A DNA stretch of 53,219 nt, taken from assembly GCA_009701715.1 (NCBI GenBank), contig WLJO01000014.1, forward strand, positions 1 through 53,219. The letters run 5' to 3'. The DNA is from Actinomycetota bacterium. Lineage in GTDB: Bacteria; Actinomycetota; Acidimicrobiia; Acidimicrobiales; Ilumatobacteraceae. Position numbers and translations under genes: made by a program. Positions 1 through 8,245 of this stretch are shown here, one piece after another; position 1 is the first letter of the stretch, and every line of letters starts with the position of its first letter. A model generated the notes under the pieces. The model saw nothing but the letters and a program-made list of their open reading frames with translations. It searched no databases and was not told the origin of the DNA.

Positions 1-2
1 AG

Positions 3-56
3 GCTGTACCCGCCAAGAAGGCTGTACCCGCCAAGAAGGCTGTACCCGCCAAGAAG
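3..56 (+). repeat. 18-bp tandem repeat, three perfect copies
   Basis: The unit gctgtacccgccaagaag repeats perfectly at 3-20, 21-38 and 39-56. A diverged fourth copy follows at 57-74. The array runs off the left edge, so the copy number is unknown. It is in frame and encodes the AVPAKK repeats of the DksA-like protein, so copy-number changes would lengthen or shorten the basic tail without a frameshift. Confidence 0.95.
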
Positions 57-668
57 GCTGCACCCGCTGCGAAGGTTGTTGCAAAGCCGACCCCCGCCGT
101 CAAGGTGCCCGCGAAGCAGGTTGCGCCCCCCGAAGCGTCGACACCGACTGTAAAGATCGCGGAGCGGGTCGTGAGCCCTCCGACGCCGAAACTGCCGCCG
201 CTGAGGCGCATCGTCAAGAAGGTGGTCGCTCCCGTTTACCTCGGCCCCAAGGCGATCATCCCCAAGCCCGGCGTCACTGTGACCCCTTCGAAGGACTTTG
301 ACGCGAAGTTCCTCGAGACCCAGCGCGCCGTGCTGGTTGAGGAGCGTGTGCAATTGACGGGTCAGGCGAATCGTCTCGAGGACGAGGCCAATTCGCTGAT
401 CGAAGACGTCGAGATGGGCGACGTCCAGTTCGACGATGAGAGCGGCGAGGGTGACACCATGGTGGTGGAGCGTGAGCGTGATCTTGCCCTCTCGGCGCAG
501 GCCCGCCAGATCGTCAGCGAGATCGACGATGCGATCATTCGCGTCGCCAACGGCACGTATGGCTACTCGACCCTGTCGGGGAGCCCGATCCCGAAGGAAC
601 GTCTGCGGGCGATCCCGTGGGCAACACTGCGCGTGGACGAGAAGGCCGGGGGTATCGGGCGCCGCTGA
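3..668 (+). CDS. DksA/TraR-like protein with a Lys/Ala/Pro-rich N-terminal tail; 5' end outside the window
   Basis: The frame is open from the left edge to the stop at 666-668, so the real start lies upstream. The visible part has 221 residues. The first ~60 are Lys/Ala/Pro/Val-rich with AVPAKK hexapeptide repeats, a basic tail resembling histone-H1-like or HU-tail sequences that could bind nucleic acid. A coiled-coil-like acidic helix follows (nt ~300-530), then the DksA C-terminal block (nt ~531-650) containing PIPKERLRAIPWA. The zinc finger is degenerate: the C-x2-C-x17-C-x2-C spacing is kept exactly, but the four positions read Ser (567-569), Ser (576-578), Arg (630-632) and Glu (639-641), so zinc binding is lost. 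DksA-family proteins bind RNA polymerase through the secondary channel; whether this one does is unknown. It lies 27 nt upstream of lspA, probably co-transcribed. Confidence 0.8.
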   Translation, partial: AVPAKKAVPAKKAVPAKKAAPAAKVVAKPTPAVKVPAKQVAPPEASTPTVKIAERVVSPPTPKLPPLRRIVKKVVAPVYLGPKAIIPKPGVTVTPSKDFDAKFLETQRAVLVEERVQLTGQANRLEDEANSLIEDVEMGDVQFDDESGEGDTMVVERERDLALSAQARQIVSEIDDAIIRVANGTYGYSTLSGSPIPKERLRAIPWATLRVDEKAGGIGRR

Positions 669-695
669 GCGCGCCACGGTACCCACCTCCCCTCG

Positions 696-1250
696 ATGAT
701 CGAACAATCCCCTCCCGACCCCACAGAGGGTCTTTCCAGCACGTCGGAGCAGCCTCCTCGCAACGCGTCACGGTGGCACCGAAGGGTGCAGACGCTGAGC
801 CTGATCGTCGCAGCCGTGACGCTCGCCCTTGATGAGATCACCAAGTCCTGGGCGGTCGCCCGGCTCTCGGGCGGGCGCGTTGTTCACGTCCTCGGATCGC
901 TGCAGTTCAGTCTGTCGTACAACAGCGGCATGGCGTTCGGTCGCGGTCAGGGTCTCGGCCCAGTGATCGGTGTGGTTGCGCTTGTCGTGATCGTCTATCT
1001 GCTCATCGGTCTGCGTACCGAGGGCAGCAGGCTGAGCACCATCGCGGTGGGTCTAGTGATGGGCGGCGCCGCGGGCAACGTGTGCGACCGACTCTTCCGT
1101 GGCTCCGGTTGGTTCCGCGGGAGCGTGGTGGACTTCATTGATCTGCGGTGGTGGCCGGTCTTCAACGTTGCTGACATCGGCGTCACCGTTGGTGGTTTGC
1201 TGCTCGTGGTCGGCTCGCTCTTCCTGCGCTCAGATCGGCCTGCACGATGA
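696..1250 (+). CDS. lspA: Lipoprotein signal peptidase (signal peptidase II)
   Basis: LspA is the membrane aspartyl protease that removes the signal peptide of prolipoproteins after the lipobox cysteine is diacylated. The protein has 184 residues with four predicted membrane helices. Both catalytic aspartates are present: D131 in GNVCDR and D160 in FNVADIGVT. The conserved N-terminal DEITKSWA and the NSGMAF element are also visible. An N-terminal extension of ~30 polar residues precedes helix 1. Start is ATG at 696. The stop overlaps the next gene's ATG (ATGA), indicating translational coupling; the lspA-rluD pair is a common bacterial arrangement. Likely substrates in this window are the lipoproteins at 31619, 32546 and 40012. 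Confidence 0.95.
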   Translation: MIEQSPPDPTEGLSSTSEQPPRNASRWHRRVQTLSLIVAAVTLALDEITKSWAVARLSGGRVVHVLGSLQFSLSYNSGMAFGRGQGLGPVIGVVALVVIVYLLIGLRTEGSRLSTIAVGLVMGGAAGNVCDRLFRGSGWFRGSVVDFIDLRWWPVFNVADIGVTVGGLLLVVGSLFLRSDRPAR

Positions 1251-2173
1251 TCACCGAGGAGATTCCCCCGGCGCTCGCGGGTCAACGACTTGACCGCGTG
1301 GTGAGCCTGCTCGCGGACGTGACGCGCTCGGAGGCAGCAGCGCTCGTTGCCGACGGCTTCGTGCTGGTTGACGGCGAGCCGAGCCATGTGGGCAAGGTCC
1401 GTCTGGCGGCGGGTCAGCGCATCGCCATCGACGAGACTGGCGTTCCCGGCCCGGTTCGCCCCGTCGCAGACGCAACGGTGCCCTGCAACGTGGTGTTCGA
1501 GGACGACCACGTCGTTGTGGTGGACAAACCGGTTGGCCAGGTGGTGCACCCCGGCGCCGGGAACCCGACCGGGACGCTCGTGAACGGCCTGCTCGCCCGG
1601 TACCCCGAACTCGACGGTGTCGGCGAGGATGGGCGGCCCGGGATCGTGCACCGCCTCGACATCGGTACCACGGGCCTGCTGGTTGTTGCGCGAACGCAAC
1701 AGGCGTATGAGTCGTTGGTGGAGGCCCTTTCACAACGGACGGTGACGCGTGAGTACCTCGCTCTGGTCTGGGGACATCCCGAGGCGAACCAGGGCGTGAT
1801 TGATGCCCCGTTGGGCCGTGACCCCCGGGATCCCCTGAAGATGGCGATCGTGGCCAGCGGCCGGCCCGCGCGCACGCGGTTCGAAGTGCTGGAACGGTTT
1901 GGCCGCCCGAAGGTGGCACTGGTCCGTTGTCGGCTCGAGACCGGCCGCACCCACCAGATCCGGGTTCACCTGGAGGGTGCCGGTCACCCGGTGGTTGGCG
2001 ACGCCACGTACGGAGGTTCGCGCAGCCAGATCCGTCTCGAACGGCCGTTTCTCCACGCAGCCCGTCTCGGCTTCGTGCACCCTGCCACCGGTGAGGCGCT
2101 CGAGTTCGAGTCGCTGCTGCCTGCGGACCTACAGACAATCCTGGACGGCCTGCACTCAGGCGAGATCGGCTGA
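1247..2173 (+). CDS. rluD: RluA/RluD-family pseudouridine synthase
   Basis: This family converts uridine to pseudouridine in rRNA; RluD acts on helix 69 of 23S rRNA. The 308-residue protein has an N-terminal S4 RNA-binding domain (about residues 10-60, LAGQRLDRVVSLL onwards) and the catalytic domain with HRLDIGTTGLLVVAR, where D138 is the nucleophile. The usual Ser of HRLDxxTSG is Thr here. RTHQIRVHL, the other family signature, is present near residue 230. The start overlaps the lspA stop by 4 nt. The exact target uridine cannot be told from sequence alone; RluD is the best guess from the lspA neighbourhood and the S4 domain. Confidence 0.9.
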   Translation: MITEEIPPALAGQRLDRVVSLLADVTRSEAAALVADGFVLVDGEPSHVGKVRLAAGQRIAIDETGVPGPVRPVADATVPCNVVFEDDHVVVVDKPVGQVVHPGAGNPTGTLVNGLLARYPELDGVGEDGRPGIVHRLDIGTTGLLVVARTQQAYESLVEALSQRTVTREYLALVWGHPEANQGVIDAPLGRDPRDPLKMAIVASGRPARTRFEVLERFGRPKVALVRCRLETGRTHQIRVHLEGAGHPVVGDATYGGSRSQIRLERPFLHAARLGFVHPATGEALEFESLLPADLQTILDGLHSGEIG

Positions 2174-2197
2174 GCGAGGCCCCCGCTAGGTCTGGGC

Positions 2198-2665
2198 TCA
2201 GTGCGTGTGACCGTGCTCCAGCGACGGCCATACGGCCTCGCCACGGGCAGACGCAGCGATAGCCGCAAGCGTGTAACTCTCGAGGTGACGCCGCATGTGC
2301 TCGCCGGCCTCTTGCCAGACAGCCAGAAGCACGCACTGGCCCTCGTGGTCGCACGCACCGTCTTGGTGAGGCTGTCCGAAGTCGCCCAGCGTGATGGGTC
2401 CATCGACGGCCGAGACGATTTCCGAGAGTCGGATCTGGTCCGGAGGCCGGCTGAGGACGTACCCACCACCCACACCACGCTTGGACCGAACGAGGCCGGC
2501 ACCCTTGAGGGCGAGGAGGATCTGCTCGAGGTACGGCTGGGGCAGTCCAGTGCGTTCCGCGATGTCTCGGACCGACGTTGGCCCAGTGGTGTCGGTGTGC
2601 AGTGTCAGCGAGAGCAGGGCCCTACACGCATAGTCACCCCTCGTCGAGACCCGCACGCCCAGCAT
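2198..2665 (-). CDS. Rrf2-family transcriptional regulator
   Basis: Rrf2 proteins are winged-helix dimeric repressors, often sensing Fe-S status, NO or redox (IscR, NsrR, RirA). The start is placed at the ATG reading MLGVRVSTRGDYACRALL, which matches the usual beginning of the family; an upstream in-frame codon at 2743 would add 26 unsupported residues. The recognition region (GLPQPYLEQILLALKGAGLV, then RGVGGGYVLSRP) is intact. Near the C-terminal third there are two cysteines in C-x5-C spacing followed by LLAVW, matching the second and third cluster ligands of IscR; the first ligand position is not Cys. A 15-bp palindrome lies 14 nt upstream of the start. It is divergent from the phosphodiesterase-family gene and convergent with rluD. 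Confidence 0.88.
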   Translation of the reverse strand: MLGVRVSTRGDYACRALLSLTLHTDTTGPTSVRDIAERTGLPQPYLEQILLALKGAGLVRSKRGVGGGYVLSRPPDQIRLSEIVSAVDGPITLGDFGQPHQDGACDHEGQCVLLAVWQEAGEHMRRHLESYTLAAIAASARGEAVWPSLEHGHTH

Positions 2666-2678
2666 CGTAGAGGGTGAT

Positions 2679-2693
2679 GCACCGTCACGGTGC
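2679..2693. promoter_or_regulatory. Perfect 15-bp palindrome, candidate Rrf2 operator
   Basis: GCACCGT-C-ACGGTGC is a perfect 7-bp inverted repeat around one central base. It lies in the divergent region between the Rrf2 start (2665) and the phosphodiesterase start (2755), where a dimeric autoregulator would be expected to bind. Operator function is inferred from position and symmetry only. Confidence 0.45.
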
Positions 2694-2754
2694 GCCAATG
2701 GTCCGGGCGCGTGCGGTTGTTTCGGGTTCCCCGCAGTGGTCAACTAGGGACGCT

Positions 2755-3864
2755 GTGGATACAAACCCGATCCTTCCCGACTACTCCGGCGCCAATGTGG
2801 GCGCGATTGTGCCGGGGCTCCTGGGCGGTACAGCCGGGAGGACCTCGCTCCCCGCGTGGTTCCCGCAGTGCGTGACCGGGGCGAATCAGGTGGTCCTCTT
2901 CGTCGTCGATGGTCTCGGTTGGGATCAACTCCAGCGGTGGGCGGAAATCGCACCGACGATCGCTGCCATGGAGGGTGGCCCGATTACCACCGTGGCACCG
3001 AGCACCACGGCGACAGCGCTCACGTCGATCGCAACGGGACTGACGCCTGCCGAGCACGGGATCCTCGGCTACCGCGTCGACCTCGGTGGGGAGGTGGTGA
3101 ACATGCTGCGTTGGTCCTCATCGAAGGGTGATGCGCGGCACCGTGTGCCGCCCCGCGATCTCCAGCCCCAACGGGCATTTCTCGGCACATCAGTACCGGT
3201 GGTGAGCAAGGCAGACCTGCAGAACTCGGCGTTTACCGAGGCGCATCTCTACGGGGTTCGCCATCACGGTTGGCGCGTGCCTTCCAATCTTGCCGTCGAG
3301 GTACAGGGTCTCCTCGAACGGGGCGAGCGGTTCGTGTACGCGTACTACGACGGTCTCGACAAGGTTGCGCACGAGTTCGGGTTCGGCCCCTTCTACGACG
3401 CTGAACTCCGGACGATCGATCGCATGGTGGGTGATCTGCTGGACCTGTTGCCGAGTGGCGCCGTCCTCTGCGTGACGGCAGACCACGGCCAGGTCCATGT
3501 CGGAGATCGCGTGCTCGCACCGTGTGCAAGTGCCCTCGCGCTGACCCGTCACCAGAGCGGTGAGGGTCGGTTCCGCTGGCTCCACGCCCGCCCGGGGTCG
3601 GCTGCAGCGCTGGTGGAGGCCTGCGCCGCCCATCAGGACGTTGCGTGGGTGGCTCCCCGCGAGCGGGTGTTGGACGAGGGGTGGTTCGGCCCGTACATGT
3701 CGACAGCGGTCTCCAAGCGCCTCGGCGACGTGGCGCTCGTGGCGAGGGAGGATGTCTCGTTCGAGGACCCTGCCGACAGCGGCCCGTTCGTACTCGTCTG
3801 CCGGCACGGTTCACTCACGCCGGCCGAGATGTACGTACCCTTTGTCGCTGGATCGCGTCGATGA
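2755..3864 (+). CDS. Type I phosphodiesterase / nucleotide pyrophosphatase-family protein (alkaline phosphatase fold)
   Basis: This is a metal-dependent phosphoester hydrolase of the alkaline-phosphatase superfamily. With the GTG at 2755 the protein has 369 residues. Metal and nucleophile elements are visible: VVDGLGWDQL (D52), the APSTTATALTS nucleophile region (S83-T87), DGLDKVAHEFG, and TADHGQ (D243, H244). The start was chosen because AGGGA sits 4 nt upstream and the sequence then reads VDTNPILPDY; ATG codons at 2674 and 2698 are alternatives but would extend over the divergent control region. There is no signal peptide, so it is probably cytoplasmic. Bpa follows 16 nt downstream. The substrate cannot be told; actinobacterial homologues are usually annotated only by family. 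Confidence 0.82.
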   Translation: MDTNPILPDYSGANVGAIVPGLLGGTAGRTSLPAWFPQCVTGANQVVLFVVDGLGWDQLQRWAEIAPTIAAMEGGPITTVAPSTTATALTSIATGLTPAEHGILGYRVDLGGEVVNMLRWSSSKGDARHRVPPRDLQPQRAFLGTSVPVVSKADLQNSAFTEAHLYGVRHHGWRVPSNLAVEVQGLLERGERFVYAYYDGLDKVAHEFGFGPFYDAELRTIDRMVGDLLDLLPSGAVLCVTADHGQVHVGDRVLAPCASALALTRHQSGEGRFRWLHARPGSAAALVEACAAHQDVAWVAPRERVLDEGWFGPYMSTAVSKRLGDVALVAREDVSFEDPADSGPFVLVCRHGSLTPAEMYVPFVAGSRR

Positions 3865-3880
3865 GAGTGGAGGTTCGAGC

Positions 3881-4432
3881 ATGACTCTTGGGTCTGATGA
3901 GGAACTGGACGGCCTCGTGGAGGTCGATCAACCCGATGTCGTCCTGCTGGCGGGGCCGACGAACGTCGGGCCGGACGGCACGATCACCGAGACGGTGAGC
4001 GAGCCGGCAAAGGTGATGCGGGTTGGCTCGATGATCAAGCAGTTGTTGGACGAGGTGAAGGCCGCCCCCTTGGACGACCGCAGCCGCGAGCGCCTCGCCC
4101 ACGTGTACCAGCGTTCGATCGAGGAACTCGTCACGTCGATGTCGGCGGACCTCGCGGCCGAGCTCCGGGCGATGGCCCCGCCGTTTGAGCCCGGAGTCGT
4201 GCCGAGCGACGCAGAGCTCCGGATTGTCCAGGCCCAGTTGGTCGGCTGGCTGGAGGGGCTCTTCCACGGGATCCAGGCCACGCTGTTCGCCCAGCAGATG
4301 GTTGCGCGTCAGCAGCTCGAGCAGATGCGCGGCCAGCTTGGGCCGGGCGGGGTCCGCAGACTGGGACCGAATGGGGCGATGCCGCCGGGCATCGAACCGG
4401 GCCAGACCGAACGCCCCGGCACCTACCTCTGA
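3881..4432 (+). CDS. bpa: Bacterial proteasome activator (DUF2587)
   Basis: Bpa forms a dodecameric ring that docks on the 20S proteasome and opens it for ATP-independent degradation of unfolded proteins. The 183-residue protein carries the family hallmark helices, with QAQLVGWLEGLFHGIQ and TLFAQQMVARQQLEQMR at about residues 117-150. It ends in PGTYL, matching the HbYX-like C-terminus (penultimate Tyr) that inserts into proteasome pockets; mycobacterial Bpa ends GQYL. The flexible Gly/Pro-rich linker before the tail is typical. Start is ATG 3881 with GTGGAGG 7 nt upstream; a longer frame reaching back into the previous gene has no support. Its presence implies that prcA/prcB exist elsewhere in the genome. 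Confidence 0.92.
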   Translation: MTLGSDEELDGLVEVDQPDVVLLAGPTNVGPDGTITETVSEPAKVMRVGSMIKQLLDEVKAAPLDDRSRERLAHVYQRSIEELVTSMSADLAAELRAMAPPFEPGVVPSDAELRIVQAQLVGWLEGLFHGIQATLFAQQMVARQQLEQMRGQLGPGGVRRLGPNGAMPPGIEPGQTERPGTYL

Positions 4433-4473
4433 GGCGATCTCCCTCGGTAGAAAGCCTCCTAGCCGGGACGGGG

Positions 4474-4495
4474 CAGGGCTCGGATCCGGGGCCTG
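4474..4495. repeat. Imperfect 22-bp palindrome downstream of bpa
   Basis: The sequence starts CAGGGCTCGG, ends CCGGGGCCTG and is centred on CGGATCCG. It pairs at ten of eleven positions if one T-G wobble is allowed. It lies 42 nt after the bpa stop in the 148-nt gap before dnaE. It could be a terminator stem, but there is no T-tract. No clear sigma-70-type promoter was found in the rest of the gap. Confidence 0.35.
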
Positions 4496-4580
4496 ACGGC
4501 CTCCTGCTAGCCTGACGAATCACATTGCTGTAAGTCGTGGGCCGCGTACGCGTGCCCGCCCGATCGTCAAGGAGCCCGCC

Positions 4581-7500
4581 GTGGGGGAGTCATTCACCCA
4601 CCTCCACGTCCACACCGAGTACTCGATGCTCGACGGTGCGGCACGGCTCGATGCCCTCGTGGCCAAGGCGGTCTCTGACGGTCAGCCCGCGGTCGGTATT
4701 ACCGACCACGGCAACATGTACGGGATCCTCGACTTCTACAAGGAGTGCCACAAGCAGGGGATCAAGCCGGTTCTCGGCATCGAGGCATACCTCGCCCACG
4801 ATCACCGGAGCGAACGCCCGCCTCGCAGGGGCAAGGTTGACGACTCGGGGGGCGACACCGAGGGCGGCAAGAAGTTGTACTACCACCTCACGCTGCTCGC
4901 CGAGAGCAATGAGGGCTACCGCAACCTCATCCAGTTGTCGAGCCTTGCGTTCCTTGAGGGCTACTACTACAAGCCGCGGATGGACTGGGAGCTGCTGGAG
5001 AAGTACTCCTCGGGCTTGATCGCCACCACTGGCTGCCTCGGTGGACACGTGCTGCAGAGCCTCCTCAACGGGGACGAGAAGGGCGCGCTCGAGAAGGCAG
5101 CCCGCCTGCAGGACATCTTCGGGCGGGACAACCTTTTCGTCGAGTTGCAGGACCACGGCCTCGCTGCCCAGCACGAGACCAATCCGAAGCTCATCGAGAT
5201 CGCCCGACGTATCGGGGCCCCGATCATCGCGACGAACGACTCGCACTACACCCACCGCTCGGACCACGAGGCCCACGACGCGCTGCTCTGCGTACAGACC
5301 GGTGCGCTCATGAGCGACCCAAAGCGCTTCAAGTTCGAGGGGAACGAGCACTACCTCAAGACTTCCGCCGAGATGAGGAGCCTCTTCCGGCACTATCCCG
5401 AGGCGTGCGACAACACGCTGTGGGTAGCAGAGCGCGCGGACGTCAAGATCGAGTTCGGCACGGCCCAGCTCCCGCTCTTCCCGATTCCCGAGGGCTACAA
5501 GGACGACACGGACTACCTCAACTTCCTCGCGTGGGAGGGTGCCCGCAAGCGTTGGGGCGACAACCTCGCACCATCGGTGGTAGAGCGTCTCGCGTACGAG
5601 CTCAAGGTCATCGCGGACATGGGGTTCTCGTCGTACTTCCTGATCGTGTGGGACCTCATCAAGCATGCCCGCGATTCCGGGATCCGTGTCGGTCCCGGTC
5701 GGGGCTCGGCGGCGGGCTGTGCGGTTGCGTACAGCCTCCGGATCACGGACCTCGACCCCATCAAGTACGACTTGATCTTCGAGCGGTTCCTCAATCCCAG
5801 CCGTGTGTCCATGCCCGATATCGACATGGACTTCGACTCCCGGTACCGGGACGAGATGATCCGCTACGCAGCGGAGCGTTACGGCCGCGACCACGTGGCT
5901 CAGATCGTCACCTTTTCCACCATCAAGGCACGTGCCGCGGCGCGAGACGCGGCTCGCGTGCTCGGCTACCCGTACAGCGTCGGCGACAAGATCGCCAAGG
6001 CGATGCCCCCGCTCGTCATGGGCCGTGACACCCCGCTGTACGCATGTCTGGAACTGCACCCCAAGTTCGAGGACGGGTACAAGGCGGCCGTCGAACTGCG
6101 CGCCATGTACGAGGTGGACCCTGACGTCAAGCGTGTCGTCGACGTGGCACGCGGGCTTGAGGGACTCCGTCGTCAGGACGGGATTCACGCCGCGGCGGTG
6201 GTGATTACACGGGGCCCGCTCACCGAGTACCTGCCGATCCAGCGCAAGCCTGATCCGGGTGGCAAGCCCGAGAACTCCCCGATCGTCACGCAGTACGAGA
6301 TGCACGGCGTGGAGGAACTCGGTCTCCTCAAGATGGACTTCCTCGGGCTGAGGAACCTCGACGTCATCACCGACACCGTGAAGATGATCCAGCAGAGGCA
6401 CGACCCGGACTTCGAGGTGGACGGGCTCTCACTCGAGGATGCCCGTACGTACGAGCTGCTCGGTCGGGGTGACACGATCGGTGTGTTCCAGCTGGAGTCG
6501 ACCCCGATGCGGGCACTCATCCGGGCGATGGCGCCGAACTCCTTCGACGACGTGTCTGCGCTGATCGCGCTGTACCGCCCTGGTCCGATGGGCGTCAACA
6601 TGCACTACGACTACGCGGACCGCAAGAACCGGCGCAAGCCCGTCGAGTACTTCCACCCGGATGCCGAGGCGGTGCTCGGCGACACGTATGGCCTGATGAT
6701 CTATCAGGAGAGCGTGATGCGTGTGAGCCAGAAGTTCGCTGGCTACTCGATGGCGGAGGCCGACAACCTGCGCAAGGCCTGCGGCAAGAAGATCCGCGAG
6801 CTGATGGAACAAGAGCGCGGCAAGTTCGAGGAGGGTTGCGAGACCACCGGCTACGGCAGGGCGCTCGGCAAGGAACTTTTCGACGTCATCGAGAAGTTCG
6901 CCGACTACGCGTTCAACAAGAGCCACAGCTACGGATACGGCCTCATTACGTACCAGACGGCCTACCTGAAGGCGAACTATCCCGTTGAGTACCTGTCGTG
7001 CCTGCTCACCTCGGTAAAGTCCAATCTCGATAAGGCGGGCATCTACCTCGCGGACGCCCGGGCCTCCGACATCCGGGTGCTCGTCCCCGACGTCAATCGG
7101 TCCGAGACGGACTTCGCCCCGGACCGGGTGGAGCAATCGGCGATCCTGTTCGGGCTGTCGGCAGTGCGAAACGTGGGCGAGGGACTCGTGCAACAGTTGC
7201 TCGACGAGCGTGCAGTGAACGGGCCGTACGAGTCGTTCTACGACTTCGTTGAACGGGTTCCCGAGCAGGTCCTCAACAAGCGTCTGGTGGAGTCCCTCAT
7301 CAAGGGTGGAGGCTTCGACTCGCTCGGCCACCCCCGCAAGGGTCTGCTGGCAGTGTTCGAGCAGGTGATCGACACCACGGTCACGAAACGTCGGGAGCGC
7401 GACCAGGGTGTCATGTCGCTGTTCGACGACCTCGGCGACGGTGCGCCGCCGGTCATGGACCAGCGGATCGCCATTCCCGATGTGGAGTTCGACAAGTCGC

Positions 7501-8108
7501 TACGCCTGAAGTTTGAGAAAGAGATGCTTGGTCTCTACGTCTCGGACCACCCTCTCTTCGGCGTTGAGGGCGTCCTGCGACGTCGCAGCGATTGCTCCAT
7601 CGGCGATCTCGCCGAGCGCGAGGACGGCGGGTTCGTGACTGTCGGTGGGCTGATCACCGGGCTCTCGCGCAAGTACACCAAGAAGGGCGACCCGATGGCA
7701 GTCTTCGTGCTCGAGGACCTGCAGGACTCGGTGGAGGTCACGGTGTTCCCCCGGATGATGCTCGAGCACGGTCACAAACTCGCCGACGACGCCGTGGTCA
7801 TCATCCGCGCTCGGCTCGACCGCAGGGACGACACGCCGAAACTGATGGCTCAGGAGGTGTCGGTGGTGGACGTGGCGGAATTGGCGGCCAACCCCCCCCT
7901 CCGCCTTCACATCCCCGCATCTGCGCTCAACGAGCCGCGCCTCGACCGGCTCAAGGCGATCCTCAGCGAGTTCCCGGGGGAGTCACCCGTGTTCCTTGAC
8001 CTAGGGGAGGGCAGGGTGCTGCGCCTCAATGATCAGTTCAACGTCAACCGGGACAAGGCAATTGGCGAGATCCGGGTCGCCTTTGGACATGACGCAATTG
8101 CCTCCTGA
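4581..8108 (+). CDS. dnaE: DNA polymerase III subunit alpha
   Basis: This is the catalytic subunit of the replicative polymerase. At 1175 residues it has the normal length of actinobacterial DnaE1. The N-terminal PHP domain begins THLHVHTEYS (H7, H9, H11) and keeps metal-binding residues, so it may carry proofreading activity as in mycobacteria. The palm has GPGRGSAAG (~370), PDIDMDF (catalytic D413 and D415) and KMDFLGLRNL (third catalytic Asp, D586). SHSYGYGLITYQTAYLK lies near 775-795. A helix-hairpin-helix region and an OB-fold domain (~990-1080) follow. Start is GTG 4581, with AAGGAG at 4569-4574, 6 nt upstream. The next gene begins after a 137-nt gap. Confidence 0.98.
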   Translation: MGESFTHLHVHTEYSMLDGAARLDALVAKAVSDGQPAVGITDHGNMYGILDFYKECHKQGIKPVLGIEAYLAHDHRSERPPRRGKVDDSGGDTEGGKKLYYHLTLLAESNEGYRNLIQLSSLAFLEGYYYKPRMDWELLEKYSSGLIATTGCLGGHVLQSLLNGDEKGALEKAARLQDIFGRDNLFVELQDHGLAAQHETNPKLIEIARRIGAPIIATNDSHYTHRSDHEAHDALLCVQTGALMSDPKRFKFEGNEHYLKTSAEMRSLFRHYPEACDNTLWVAERADVKIEFGTAQLPLFPIPEGYKDDTDYLNFLAWEGARKRWGDNLAPSVVERLAYELKVIADMGFSSYFLIVWDLIKHARDSGIRVGPGRGSAAGCAVAYSLRITDLDPIKYDLIFERFLNPSRVSMPDIDMDFDSRYRDEMIRYAAERYGRDHVAQIVTFSTIKARAAARDAARVLGYPYSVGDKIAKAMPPLVMGRDTPLYACLELHPKFEDGYKAAVELRAMYEVDPDVKRVVDVARGLEGLRRQDGIHAAAVVITRGPLTEYLPIQRKPDPGGKPENSPIVTQYEMHGVEELGLLKMDFLGLRNLDVITDTVKMIQQRHDPDFEVDGLSLEDARTYELLGRGDTIGVFQLESTPMRALIRAMAPNSFDDVSALIALYRPGPMGVNMHYDYADRKNRRKPVEYFHPDAEAVLGDTYGLMIYQESVMRVSQKFAGYSMAEADNLRKACGKKIRELMEQERGKFEEGCETTGYGRALGKELFDVIEKFADYAFNKSHSYGYGLITYQTAYLKANYPVEYLSCLLTSVKSNLDKAGIYLADARASDIRVLVPDVNRSETDFAPDRVEQSAILFGLSAVRNVGEGLVQQLLDERAVNGPYESFYDFVERVPEQVLNKRLVESLIKGGGFDSLGHPRKGLLAVFEQVIDTTVTKRRERDQGVMSLFDDLGDGAPPVMDQRIAIPDVEFDKSLRLKFEKEMLGLYVSDHPLFGVEGVLRRRSDCSIGDLAEREDGGFVTVGGLITGLSRKYTKKGDPMAVFVLEDLQDSVEVTVFPRMMLEHGHKLADDAVVIIRARLDRRDDTPKLMAQEVSVVDVAELAANPPLRLHIPASALNEPRLDRLKAILSEFPGESPVFLDLGEGRVLRLNDQFNVNRDKAIGEIRVAFGHDAIAS

Positions 8109-8245
8109 CCCGCTCTTGGACGTGAATTCGCACCCCTCAAGTGCAGCTATCTTGGGGAATGGGCCCGATTGGTGGCAGAATGGTCAAGTCTCGTACGGCT
8201 GGCCGGGCGCTCCGGCATGCACCTCGAGGGGGGTCTGAGAGAACT

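Noticed and set aside
3-74. Possible CRISPR-like array
   Set aside because: The repeats are 18 bp, directly adjacent without spacers, and in frame in a protein gene.
4590-6401. A 603-codon minus-strand open frame
   Set aside because: It is fully antisense to dnaE, has no recognisable motif and no ribosome-binding site.
8109-8245. Promoter pair TTGGAC ... TATCTT before the unknown gene
   Set aside because: The spacer is 26 nt, too long for a sigma-70-type promoter.
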